Below, one piece after another: positions 9,491-18,290 of a DNA stretch of 61,047 nt. The position numbers and the translations under genes were made by a program. Every line of letters begins with the position of its first letter. The stretch's first letter is position 1. Origin of the DNA: CAYUJH01 sp964394585 (lineage in GTDB: Bacteria; Bacteroidota; Bacteroidia; Cytophagales; Flammeovirgaceae); NCBI GenBank assembly GCA_964394585.1, contig CAYMYI010000008.1, positions 1 through 61,047 on the forward strand, in the 5' to 3' direction. The notes beneath the pieces were generated by a model, which was not told the DNA's origin, made no database searches, and worked only from the letters and a program-made list of their open reading frames with translations.

Positions 9491-12400
9491 AACAATGCAT
9501 CTATTATGCCGTGTTAACATTTTTCTGTTATACGGTTTTTGTAACCAAAGCCAAAGCCCAAGAGATACTTGATTATTCTTTCTACTATGACTATTGCGAA
9601 TATATAGCAATAGACGAACCTATTTTGCCTTTTTCGGGAGGGTGCCAAGAAAACGGATTTTATAACAGCATTCCTATTGGATTTCCCTTTCCATACTTAG
9701 GGAAAACTTACGAAAAGCTTTCAACTTCGGTAGATGGTTGGGCCATTCTAGGGCAAGATATTACGTTTGGCACCAATCGGTTCAGCCGACTCGATTTAGC
9801 CCCTAATCGCCCTATTATTTCTCCTTTATGGGAAACTTTAAATATAGAAGATGGCAGCTTTTTGTACGAAACGAGAGGAGAAGCGCCAAACCGTATTTTT
9901 ATTGCACAATGGAAAAACGTTGAACTCAATTTTAACGAAGGAGCCGCTATTTCTTTTCAAATGAGATTGCATGAAAATGGTCGTGTAGAATTTCATTATC
10001 AAAAAGCAGAAGATGTAAACGCTCGTTTTGTAAGTGCGCAAATAGGATTAGCAGCGCCCGAGCTATCAGTATTTGTCGATTTGATTGATACTTCTGATAA
10101 CCCGACGTTACGAACCGAACGACAGTTTGGCGATGACAATCTCCGGAGTTTACCGGCTAATAATCAAGTGTATGCATTTCAACCCAGAGGCAATGCACAA
10201 TCGTTTGCCGATTACCAATTTGAGGCATTTCAACGAGCTTTCGAAGAAATCACTTTCAGTTTTTCGTTGCCACCGGTTAACTACCCTGAAGTGCTTGGGA
10301 ATCTTGATGAAGGCGTTTATAACAACCTTCCCATTGGGTTTTCATTTAGCTTTGAAGGAGAAAATTACACTTCTTTTTCGGCGTCTACGAATGGGTGGAT
10401 GACTCTTGGGCAACCCATTGAGGCTCCTACCCCAGGTAATCTGTTGGAAAACGGCGGAAACCGGCCGGTAATTGCCCCTCTGTGGGATAACCTAAGTTTA
10501 GAAAAAGGATCTTTTTCTTACACAACGGTAGGTAATAGCCCACATAGAATTTTAATCGCACAATGGGATAGTGTGCTTTGGTGGCACTTAGAACAAGAGC
10601 CGTGCGTATCGTTCCAAGTAAAATTATACGAATCAGATGGCACGATTGAGTTTTTGTACCGCAGGTTAGAAGGCGCTGCCTCTAACAACTCGGCGTCGAT
10701 TGGTATTGCAGGCAAAGAAACAGGGACAGGTAGTTTTCAATCACTAGGTGGATGGATATTTTTTCCTGATGCCTACACAGATGTAGAAATCCGAGATTTT
10801 AATCTTGTCCCCCCCGATAGCTATATCTACAGTTTTTATGTGTCGTCTAACTTTTTGGTTACTAATACCCATGATAGCGGGCCAGGTTCGCTTCGCGATG
10901 CCGTTGAACAAGCTAACCGATTTTTCAATAAAAGTTTTATTCGATTCAACATTCCCGAACCTCCTCCCTGGGTTATTTCCTTAGACTCCAACTTAAACTT
11001 TTTTGAAACCCCTATTGTACTCGACGGTACTACACAACCAGGTTGGAGTGAAGATAACCGAATAATCTTAGATGGCAGCAACATCAAAGGCTCTGGAAAT
11101 AAAGCCGGGAGAGGCATTCAAATTTTATATGATAGCTGCGAAATCTATGGCTTGCAGCTTCAAAATTTTGATAACTTCGGCATTTTGACTTTTAATGCTT
11201 TACCCGTGGATGAACTGAAAATCGGGCGGGTAGGCAAAGGCAACATCATAATAGGCAGCGACACGGCTATTTTGCTTCAAGATGTTATAAAAAGTACTGT
11301 AGAAGCTAACGTTATTGGAATCGATCCCCAAGGAAATGCCGTACAGGGGACTAAGGTAGGGATCGATATCAATAGTTCCGACCAAAACACCATCCTTCAA
11401 AATACCGTAGTGGCGTGTTCCGAAGCTGCAATTTCACTTTTTGGTTCTTTGAATACCGATATACGCGGAAATTATTTGGGTATTACCCCGAACGATTTTC
11501 AGGTTATTCCTAATTCAATCGGCATGCAATTGAGGAATGGTTCAAACAGGAATCGAATTCAGCAAAACATAATTTCGGGTAATGAGCAAGTCGGTATTCG
11601 GGTAGAGTCGATTTCTTCACAGAACATCATTACCTCTAATTATATTGGCATAAAAGGAGAATCGCGCAGCCCAGCACCTAATCAAGGAAATGGCATCGAG
11701 CTATTATCAGGAAATAACCAAATCGGAGGAGAGGCTACTCAAGGAAATATCATTGCATTTAATCAAGGAAATGGTGTAAGGGTGAGTAGCCAGCAAAACC
11801 AAATTATAGGGAATTCCATTTACTGTAACGAACTTGAAGGTATTTCGCTCGCCACAGGAGGCAATGAAAACCAATTGCCTCCGCAAGTCAATCTCGCTTT
11901 AGAAAACGGGGTTTTTGGGATAACCTCTCCTAATCATCGAGTTCATGTATATATTGACGATGCATGTACTGGCCAGCAAGGGAGGATTTTCAAAGGAAGT
12001 ACTGTTGCCGATAACGAAGGAAATTGGCAATTATTAGTCCCTTTTGCTCAAGGGAATCTTGTTACGGCAACCTCTACCGACGAAAAAGGGAATACCTCAT
12101 CTTTTTCCTCGGCAATTTCCGTTACACTTCCTCCAATCATTTCGTCTTTTCAACCATTAAGTGGTGGTGTAGGAACACCTATTACTATTTTAGGTGAAAA
12201 TTTATTACAAACGTCTGAAATTATTTTTTCGAACAATATTGCAGCAAATGTTGAAGTACTTGACGATGCCACCCTTCGAACGTTAGTACCCGAAGGCGCT
12301 TCTACGGGTGTAATTAGTATTAAAACTCCTGCGGGCACTGCAAACAGTGGTGCATTTTTTTGTGTATTGCCCCCCAAGCCTTCCAACCTACGCATCGCCG

Positions 12401-12936
12401 ATGTACTGCCCGGTGCTATACGGCTTCAATGGGAAAACAACTTGAACAACTTTACCAGTATTCGAATCGAACGATCCGACGGCAACGATGCCAATTTCCG
12501 TCTTATTGACGAAGTAGCAGCAGGCATTACAGAGTATACAGATCGGAACAGTTTGCTGCCCGATGTAACCTATTTCTACAGAGTACAGGCTAAAAACGAC
12601 TGCAACTTTGCCGTAGAGGAATATAGCAACCAAATAGGCGCTACAGTATTCGATATCGTAACACATCATCATTCTTCCCATGAAGTAGAGAATATATCCG
12701 TGTTTCCAAACCCTGCAGAAAGTGAACTATACATACAATCGAATGGAATCCCAGTTCTTAAAATAAAAATGTGGAATTTATTGGGTAAATGTGTGTTGGA
12801 ACAAGAAAATACTGCCTATACTAACCGAGATGTTTGGCAACTCAACGTAACCAATATTCCGCAAGGCATGTATATCCTTTCGTTGGAAACTATTCAAAAA
12901 AAAGTTTTTCATTTTAAAGTAAGTATTGAAAAATGA
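9487..12936 (+). CDS. Large secreted beta-helix protein with duplicated nidogen-like domain, IPT and FN3 domains and T9SS sorting tail
   Basis: 1149 residues. The start at 9487 overlaps the upstream stop (ATGA) and gives a signal peptide ending near TKAKAQ; the frame stays open 24 codons upstream. Domains in order: a nidogen-like beta domain (PIGFPFPYLGKTYE, SVDGWAILG, ISPLWETL, IAQWKNV), then a second copy of it (PIGFSFSFEGENY, STNGWMTLG, IAPLWDNL, IAQWDSV), a CSLREAV-type segment (SGPGSLRDAVEQAN), right-handed parallel beta-helix repeats (Asn-rich NQI/NIIxxN rungs), an IPT/TIG domain (ISSFQPLSGGVGTPITILG), an FN3 domain, and a C-terminal Por secretion tail (VFPNPAESELYIQS to the end). The tail implies export by the type IX system. 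Probably an adhesin or surface-glycan-binding protein. Confidence 0.9.
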   Translation: MKQCIYYAVLTFFCYTVFVTKAKAQEILDYSFYYDYCEYIAIDEPILPFSGGCQENGFYNSIPIGFPFPYLGKTYEKLSTSVDGWAILGQDITFGTNRFSRLDLAPNRPIISPLWETLNIEDGSFLYETRGEAPNRIFIAQWKNVELNFNEGAAISFQMRLHENGRVEFHYQKAEDVNARFVSAQIGLAAPELSVFVDLIDTSDNPTLRTERQFGDDNLRSLPANNQVYAFQPRGNAQSFADYQFEAFQRAFEEITFSFSLPPVNYPEVLGNLDEGVYNNLPIGFSFSFEGENYTSFSASTNGWMTLGQPIEAPTPGNLLENGGNRPVIAPLWDNLSLEKGSFSYTTVGNSPHRILIAQWDSVLWWHLEQEPCVSFQVKLYESDGTIEFLYRRLEGAASNNSASIGIAGKETGTGSFQSLGGWIFFPDAYTDVEIRDFNLVPPDSYIYSFYVSSNFLVTNTHDSGPGSLRDAVEQANRFFNKSFIRFNIPEPPPWVISLDSNLNFFETPIVLDGTTQPGWSEDNRIILDGSNIKGSGNKAGRGIQILYDSCEIYGLQLQNFDNFGILTFNALPVDELKIGRVGKGNIIIGSDTAILLQDVIKSTVEANVIGIDPQGNAVQGTKVGIDINSSDQNTILQNTVVACSEAAISLFGSLNTDIRGNYLGITPNDFQVIPNSIGMQLRNGSNRNRIQQNIISGNEQVGIRVESISSQNIITSNYIGIKGESRSPAPNQGNGIELLSGNNQIGGEATQGNIIAFNQGNGVRVSSQQNQIIGNSIYCNELEGISLATGGNENQLPPQVNLALENGVFGITSPNHRVHVYIDDACTGQQGRIFKGSTVADNEGNWQLLVPFAQGNLVTATSTDEKGNTSSFSSAISVTLPPIISSFQPLSGGVGTPITILGENLLQTSEIIFSNNIAANVEVLDDATLRTLVPEGASTGVISIKTPAGTANSGAFFCVLPPKPSNLRIADVLPGAIRLQWENNLNNFTSIRIERSDGNDANFRLIDEVAAGITEYTDRNSLLPDVTYFYRVQAKNDCNFAVEEYSNQIGATVFDIVTHHHSSHEVENISVFPNPAESELYIQSNGIPVLKIKMWNLLGKCVLEQENTAYTNRDVWQLNVTNIPQGMYILSLETIQKKVFHFKVSIEK

Positions 12937-13823
12937 GGAAGTACGGCATTCATATTTTCGCTACCCTATTTTTTATGTGCTGGTTCATCGCCGGGTCTGC
13001 CCAGGATATTACCCTAGAGGGCTCCTCACCAGTATATAATTGGGATTTAAGTTTCCGTGGGATTGAGAGCGACGAAATTGAATTCGACTTAAGCGATTTT
13101 GTAGTAAAAAGTAAAAATTATGCGCTCATCATTGGTAATTCTACTTACCAAGACGAGGCTATTCAAGATTTGGCTCGCCCTGTTAAAGATGCCAATCGCT
13201 TTGTAGACGCTTTGTTGAATTACTATACGTTCGAGCCGGATAACATTGTTATCCTGAGAGATGCTACTCAAACTCAAATTATTGAAGCTCTCGAAGAGTT
13301 AACAAAAAAAGTATCTAGCATTGATAACGTTCTTATTTTTTATGCGGGTCATGGTGAGTGGGACTCTCGGCTTAACATAGGGTATTGGCTTCCTTCGGAT
13401 GCTGAAAAAGAAAACCGCTCAACTTGGTTTAGCAATAGTATTTTACACGATTACGTAAAAGCAATTCGATCTAAACATACTTTAATAATCGCTGATGCTT
13501 GTTTTAGCGGTGCTTTGTTTTCTTCGCGAAGCCTTGGGCAAGGAGTTCCGAAGGCGGTTGAGCAACTTTATAATTACAAAAGCAGGTCGGCTATTGTAAG
13601 TGGTAATTTTGACCAAATCGTTCCCGATGAAAGCGTATTTCTCGATTATTTAATTTCGGCACTACGTAGAAACAAAGACATTTACTTACCTGCCGACCGT
13701 TTATTCCATCGGATACGGGAAATCGTGATTGATAACAGTCCGAACGGACAAGTACCCATTAAAGGCCCTATTAACGGTACCGGGCACGAAGGAGGCGAGT
13801 TTATCTTCGTCCGCAAACGATGA
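12933..13823 (+). CDS. Secreted caspase-like protease (peptidase C14, metacaspase family)
   Basis: 296 residues. A signal peptide ends near IAGSAQD, so the protease is exported. The caspase fold spans about residues 60-290 and opens with NYALIIGNSTYQ and LARPVKDANRF. The catalytic dyad is His140 (IFYAGHGEWD) and Cys190 (IIADACFSGALF). Family members cleave after basic residues or act as processing proteases. Here the substrate may be one of the large surface proteins of the same operon, which is inference. Last gene of the operon, overlapping the beta-helix gene by ATGA at 12933-12936. Confidence 0.9.
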   Translation: MRKYGIHIFATLFFMCWFIAGSAQDITLEGSSPVYNWDLSFRGIESDEIEFDLSDFVVKSKNYALIIGNSTYQDEAIQDLARPVKDANRFVDALLNYYTFEPDNIVILRDATQTQIIEALEELTKKVSSIDNVLIFYAGHGEWDSRLNIGYWLPSDAEKENRSTWFSNSILHDYVKAIRSKHTLIIADACFSGALFSSRSLGQGVPKAVEQLYNYKSRSAIVSGNFDQIVPDESVFLDYLISALRRNKDIYLPADRLFHRIREIVIDNSPNGQVPIKGPINGTGHEGGEFIFVRKR

Positions 13824-14198
13824 ATACCCTTTCCTTTGGGTTTACTCCGTTGAGCGTATTAAAACAAAATCAACCCAAAATCGCTTAATCATTGCGTAGC
13901 AACATACTAGCGTAAACGTTTTGATAATTGTAGTGCAGATACCCAAATAAGATTCTATATACCTGTACATTTACGTACATTTTACTTAAAAAACTGCACA
14001 GATTCGAACGGTTACCTAAGCGAAAAGTATTTTATAAATTATTAGAAATCAGTCTATTGAAATTTTTTGGCTTACAAGTTGGTAAATAGACGTTAAAGAA
14101 GTAGAAATTTAAAACAGTTTCGTGCTGTAACAAGATATATAAGAGAAAGTCAATGATAAATTGATTGTTGTAGTTTTAATAATTGTGGTTTGTAAAAA
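13824..14198 (+). other. AT-rich stretch without a protein gene; possible structured 3' leader or small RNA
   Basis: No coding frame is convincing. An inverted repeat GTGCAG (13933-13938) / CTGCAC (13994-13999) encloses TGTAC (13964-13968) / GTACA (13975-13979). The stretch ends at a strong terminator hairpin about 375 bases past the caspase stop. It may be a long 3' untranslated region or an independent small RNA. No conserved RNA family is recognised. Confidence 0.3.
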
Positions 14199-14224
14199 GC
14201 CGTCTCTTTGAGATGGCTTTTTTA
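14199..14224 (+). terminator. Rho-independent terminator
   Basis: GCCGTCTC (14199-14206), loop TTT, GAGATGGC (14210-14217), then TTTTTTATT. The 8-bp stem includes one G-T pair. It is the first clear stop signal after the caspase operon and lies about 50 bases before the next gene. Confidence 0.8.
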
Positions 14225-14267
14225 TTGCTTACACTCAAACTGCACTAAATATTTAAGCCGATTATTC

Positions 14268-14819
14268 ATGAAAAGTATTGCTCTTGTCTTAATGAGTATT
14301 GCATTGTGGTGCCTCCAAGTCGTCTATCTGAACGATGCAGAACCTATCACATTACCCAAGCTCCGTTTAAACTATGTAAAAGCGCTTGACGATAAGGCAC
14401 TTGCCAGCCGCCAACTCGATTTACTGAAAGAGATGCCTGCAAAACCCGCAATTTTTTCGGCTTATGAAGGCGCTTTTGAGGCGCTAATGGCTAAACACAG
14501 TTGGAACCCCTACAAGAAATTGGCGCATTTGAACCGATCACAAAAAATACTAAGCCAAGCCATCGAGGCAACTCCTCGCAATATCGAAATGCGTTTCTTG
14601 CGTTTTTCTATCCAATATTATCTCCCCAAATTTTTGGGACAAAGCAACGATTTACAAACCGATAAATCGGTAATGCTAGAAGTAATTACCCAAGGCGAAG
14701 CCCTACCAAATGACCCCCAAACACTCTCCACCATCTTTCAGTTTTTACTCGATTCTGAGCTATGTAGCGTAGAAGAACAAAACGTATTGAAACAAAAATT
14801 AGCGAATCTTACGTACTAG
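14268..14819 (+). CDS. Hypothetical protein with N-terminal signal/anchor and helical domain
   Basis: 183 residues. The start at 14268 is chosen because it begins the hydrophobic segment MKSIALVLMSIALWCLQVVY; the open frame before it runs through the upstream terminator. The rest is mainly alpha-helical, with KAPIFSAYEGAFEALMAKHSWNPYK-like and SQAIEATPRNIEMRFLRFSIQY segments resembling a degenerate TPR. Proteins of this kind are widespread in Bacteroidota without an assigned role. Its last 11 bases overlap the convergent pnuC-like gene. Confidence 0.7.
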   Translation: MKSIALVLMSIALWCLQVVYLNDAEPITLPKLRLNYVKALDDKALASRQLDLLKEMPAKPAIFSAYEGAFEALMAKHSWNPYKKLAHLNRSQKILSQAIEATPRNIEMRFLRFSIQYYLPKFLGQSNDLQTDKSVMLEVITQGEALPNDPQTLSTIFQFLLDSELCSVEEQNVLKQKLANLTY

Positions 14820-15408
14820 GCTGCAAGTTTTCTCTCCAACGCCCATATCCTACAATGGCTAACACAAAATAGAGAGCATATAGCACTGTAGTGATGTGTA
14901 GCCCTTTTATGGCATAGATAACCACACACGCAATGTTGATTACCATCCACAAAAGCCAGTTCTCAATATATTTTCGGGCAAGCATATACTGCCCTACTAA
15001 ACTGAAGGCTGTAGTAAAAGCATCGGCATAAGGCATTGTGTTCGGTGTATAAGCGGCAAATAGATAGCCCATACCTAATGTACCAATCGCACCTGATGCT
15101 CCCATAACCCATAAACGCCTCTGTGGCATATGGGCTACATGCAAGGCTCGCCCCGAAGTATTTCGCTTTCCGTAGAGCCACTGATACCAACCATACAACC
15201 CCATGAGCAAATACACCACGTGCAGTAACACATCGCCAAAAAGGAATACTTCCCAAAATACATATAAATAGCATAGTACGCTCAATATACCCATCGGCCA
15301 TCCCAATGGGTTTTCTTTGGTGTTTAAGTAAATGCTGATAAAGCCTGAGAGTGCTCCCAAACTTTCCCAGGAGTGCTGAGTTAGGTAATCGAATACTACA
15401 TCCATCAT
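14809..15408 (-). CDS. pnuC: PnuC-family nicotinamide riboside (or related vitamin) transporter
   Basis: 199 residues with about seven hydrophobic segments. The PnuC signatures are N-terminal SGFISIYLNTKENPLGWPMG, the LYGWYQWLYG motif with the aromatic residues of the substrate site, and YADAFTTAFSLVGQYMLARK followed by ENWLLWMVIN. PnuC proteins facilitate nicotinamide riboside diffusion. Close relatives carry thiamine (PnuT) or riboflavin (PnuX), and no linked kinase or riboswitch is visible to decide between them. Convergent with the gene ending at 14819. Confidence 0.88.
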   Translation of the reverse strand: MMDVVFDYLTQHSWESLGALSGFISIYLNTKENPLGWPMGILSVLCYLYVFWEVFLFGDVLLHVVYLLMGLYGWYQWLYGKRNTSGRALHVAHMPQRRLWVMGASGAIGTLGMGYLFAAYTPNTMPYADAFTTAFSLVGQYMLARKYIENWLLWMVINIACVVIYAIKGLHITTVLYALYFVLAIVGYGRWRENLQPST

Positions 15409-15470
15409 TTTGTAAACTTACAAGGTGGATGAAATTATCGTTTATAAAGAAATGAAATACGGTGTGTATT

Positions 15471-16178
15471 ATGCCACTTTTTAAGTTAAATAGCGAACCT
15501 GTTTTCCCATCGCCCGAGTTGGCTACGGAATCGGGATTACTAGCCATTGGGGGCGACCTTTCGCCGGAAAGAGTACTGACCGCTTACCAAATGGGCATTT
15601 TCCCCTGGTTTAATCCCAATGAACTTCCGCAGTGGTGGTCGCCTGATCCTCGTTTTGTGTTATTTCCCGAGCGAATCAAGATTGCTAAAAGTATGCGTCC
15701 TATTTTACGAAAGCCTAAATTTACCGTAACCTTCGACCAAGCCTTTCAGCAAGTAATTCGAGAGTGCCAAGCTATTTTCCGCCCTGGGCAATTTGGCACA
15801 TGGATTACCGATGAGATGATCGAAACCTACGAAATTTTACACCAAATGGGTTTTATCCATTCGGTAGAAGTCTGGGAAGACAACGAACTTGTCGGAGGGC
15901 TATATGGAGGGTGTATAGGCAAATGTTTCTTTGGGGAATCGATGTTCAGCCACGCAAGCAATGCCTCGAAAGCCGGTTTTTTAACCTTGGTGCGAAATCT
16001 GCAAATACATCGGTTCGAGCTAATCGACTGCCAAGTCTACACCCCCCACTTAGAGACTTTAGGCGCAGAAATGATTAGCCGCAGCGATTTTCTAAAAATC
16101 TTGAAAAGGAACCATCAAGAACAATTCGAAAAAGAAGATTGGAACGAAACGTTCGAAACATACTTCGCCAAATGGTAA
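15471..16178 (+). CDS. aat: Leucyl/phenylalanyl-tRNA--protein transferase
   Basis: Adds Leu or Phe from aminoacyl-tRNA to proteins with N-terminal Lys or Arg, marking them for ClpS/ClpAP degradation. 235 residues. Motifs: FPSPELATESGLLAIGGDLS, AYQMGIFPWF, WWSPDPRFVLFPE, FGTWITDEM, HSVEVWEDNELVGGLYGG and GKCFFGESMFS. I choose the ATG at 15471; a GTG at 15462 in the same frame is possible. Its stop overlaps the next start (ATGGTAA). Confidence 0.95.
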   Translation: MPLFKLNSEPVFPSPELATESGLLAIGGDLSPERVLTAYQMGIFPWFNPNELPQWWSPDPRFVLFPERIKIAKSMRPILRKPKFTVTFDQAFQQVIRECQAIFRPGQFGTWITDEMIETYEILHQMGFIHSVEVWEDNELVGGLYGGCIGKCFFGESMFSHASNASKAGFLTLVRNLQIHRFELIDCQVYTPHLETLGAEMISRSDFLKILKRNHQEQFEKEDWNETFETYFAKW

Positions 16179-17029
16179 AGTTACCCTCCCTTTCGGTAGT
16201 TATTCCAGTGTACAATAGTGCCAACACACTTGAACCCTTAGTAGCAGCCCTAAGCGAAGTGGCTCCACTTGTGGCACACCGCTATGAAATTATCTTAGTA
16301 GATGACGCCTCGAATGCTGAAACGCAACACATTTTACAACAACTCAAGTGCCTGCATAGCTCACTATTACACATATTGCATTTACCCAAAAACCAAGGGC
16401 AGCACCAAGCCATCAATATTGGAATTCAGCAAGCCCAAAACGCGTGGGTTGCCACCCTCGACGACGACCTGCAAATCCACCCTAAGGAACTTATCAAGCT
16501 TGTACAAGCACAACACCGCCAACAAGCCGATTTGGTGTATGGCACTATTCCTTTCTCTCAAAAAAATTTATGGGCACAATTCAACGGATATGTGGGGCAA
16601 GTGGTGCTACAAGGCACATTTTCTCCCACTTGTCGGATGACTTCTTTTCGCTTAATGAAAACGAGTTTAGCCAAGAGAATCCTCGCTCAATTACCGTTAG
16701 GAAAGCACTTTGCGCCTGCAATTCACTGTCATGCACATAGCATTAGCACGGTGGGCATCATCAAACAAGCTCGCCGAACCGAAGGGCGCTCAACATATAA
16801 TTTATGGAAACGCTGGAAACTCCTCGCCGAAATGCTGCCTAGCTCTTCGGTGTTTTTGCACTACCTCGTTACACATACCTTCGGATGGGTAGTTTGGGGT
16901 TTCCTTTCCTATTGGGTGTTAGAGGCTCCTACCCTTCTGAAAGCTATTTTGTGGGGAACTTTTACAACAGTTCATTTTATGGCAGCATATGTATGGATAT
17001 GGTGGGGCTATCGCCATGTAAAGCCCTAA
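16172..17029 (+). CDS. Family 2 glycosyltransferase, polyprenol-phosphate type
   Basis: 285 residues. A GT-A domain begins at SVVIPVYNSANTLEPL, with EIILVDDAS and catalytic DDDLQIHPKEL. A C-terminal membrane region (two hydrophobic helices, about residues 225-280) is typical of DPM1/GtrB-like enzymes that glycosylate lipid carriers or membrane acceptors. The start at 16172 overlaps the aat stop; an earlier in-frame ATG at 16139 would add residues with no family match. Acceptor and sugar are unknown. Confidence 0.87.
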   Translation: MVKLPSLSVVIPVYNSANTLEPLVAALSEVAPLVAHRYEIILVDDASNAETQHILQQLKCLHSSLLHILHLPKNQGQHQAINIGIQQAQNAWVATLDDDLQIHPKELIKLVQAQHRQQADLVYGTIPFSQKNLWAQFNGYVGQVVLQGTFSPTCRMTSFRLMKTSLAKRILAQLPLGKHFAPAIHCHAHSISTVGIIKQARRTEGRSTYNLWKRWKLLAEMLPSSSVFLHYLVTHTFGWVVWGFLSYWVLEAPTLLKAILWGTFTTVHFMAAYVWIWWGYRHVKP

Positions 17030-17122
17030 CACTATTCGCTTACAGAAAGGAAGATTTCTATATCGTAACTAAAAATTTTCTTTCTATTTTGTATAAAAAT
17101 CTTTTCTCACTTCTACCGGCTT

Positions 17123-18151
17123 ATGTTCAACTTTCGAAAACTTTCTTCAAATCGCTCTTTGCAGTGGGCGGTTCTTACCGACTTAATTATGCTAGGGCTA
17201 GTAGTGCTCAACCTTCTGTTGCTGCTATTCAACTATATATTTGACAGCCCGCGTATTCAACGTTTTTTTGAAAATTTGACACCCGAATTTCACGATTGGT
17301 ACAAAACCTACATCTACGAAGACTTTTTACTAATCGACGGACTATTTATCAGCATTTTTATAGCAGAACTACTCATTCGTTGGGGTATCGCTATTTTCAG
17401 AAAAAGCTACTATCGCTGGTTCTTTTTTCCCTTTGTACATTGGTACGATGTCCTTGGTTGTATTCCCATCAGCTCATTCCGTTTTTTTCGTGTATTGCGC
17501 GTATTTTCCATCCTTTTTCGTCTTCAAAAAGCGGAAGTCATCGACCTTGAAAATTCCTATGTATTTAACTTAGTAAAGAAATACTACCAGATTTTGGTCG
17601 AAGAAATCTCAGACCGAGTAGTAGTGAATGTACTCAGCGGAGCACAAGATGAAATGCGCGAAGGCAGCCCGGTAATCGAGAAAATTGTGAACGAAGTACT
17701 CCGCCCGCGCAAAGAAATATTGGTCGATTGGCTCACCGACCGCACACAAATGGTGGTGCGCCAAACTTACCAGCAACACGGAGAGGAAATTAAAGAATAC
17801 TTAGAGCATCTGATCGCTCGCGCAATGAAAGACAACGCCGAATTAGAAACGTTAGAACTGGTTCCTATGCTAGGAGGATACATCAGCCGTAAAATCGAGA
17901 GCGCCGTTAAAGATATTGTCTACAAAGTACTACACGAGGCAGTTGCCGATTTACAATCTGATAAGGCTAGTGTGCTGGTAGAAGGCATTACCGATGCAGC
18001 CTTTGAGGTAGTTACGCTACTCGAAGTAGACGAAACGCTAGAAAGCCTCACTTCAGAAATGGCAATCCAGGTGATGGAAGTCTTGAAAGAGCAAGTGCGA
18101 ATCCAGCGTTGGAAAGAAGCTGCCGAAGATACCATCGCCAATAATTCTTGA
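17123..18151 (+). CDS. Voltage-sensor-like membrane domain fused to a long helical domain, no pore
   Basis: 342 residues. The first 140 match a four-helix voltage-sensor domain. S1 is about residues 14-40. S2 is about 70-92 with the charge-transfer pattern F79-x-x-E82-x-x-x-R86. S3 has HWYDVLGCIP (D109). S4 has arginines R120, R123, R126 and R133. This is the ion-channel S1-S4 layout, but no S5-pore-S6 follows. The remaining 200 residues are soluble and helical (VDWLTDRTQMVVRQTY, YLEHLIARAM, VEGITDAAFEVVT). Similar Bacteroidota proteins carry vague automatic names. The role is unknown; a voltage-responsive or proton-conducting membrane protein is inference. Confidence 0.75.
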   Translation: MFNFRKLSSNRSLQWAVLTDLIMLGLVVLNLLLLLFNYIFDSPRIQRFFENLTPEFHDWYKTYIYEDFLLIDGLFISIFIAELLIRWGIAIFRKSYYRWFFFPFVHWYDVLGCIPISSFRFFRVLRVFSILFRLQKAEVIDLENSYVFNLVKKYYQILVEEISDRVVVNVLSGAQDEMREGSPVIEKIVNEVLRPRKEILVDWLTDRTQMVVRQTYQQHGEEIKEYLEHLIARAMKDNAELETLELVPMLGGYISRKIESAVKDIVYKVLHEAVADLQSDKASVLVEGITDAAFEVVTLLEVDETLESLTSEMAIQVMEVLKEQVRIQRWKEAAEDTIANNS

Positions 18152-18203
18152 TTTTTTTTGCAGTTTAAAAGAACAAGATACCGTACCCATTGGTAATATG
18201 TAA

Positions 18204-18211
18204 TATTTTTG
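18204..18211 (+). promoter_or_regulatory. Candidate -7 element for the proline dehydrogenase gene
   Basis: TATTTTTG matches the Bacteroidota -7 consensus TAnnTTTG and lies about 80 bases before the start codon. No well-placed -33 TTG is visible. Confidence 0.35.
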
Positions 18212-18290
18212 AAAGCTTGGCTAAGCTTGTTTACACACGCCAATCCGCTCGAGAAAAACTGCTTATGCTTTACCTTAACCATTAGCACCT

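Noticed and set aside
14809..15470. Riboswitch upstream of the PnuC-like gene (thiamine or NAD related)
   Set aside because: The ~60-base upstream region is too short and shows no TPP or NiaR-like elements.
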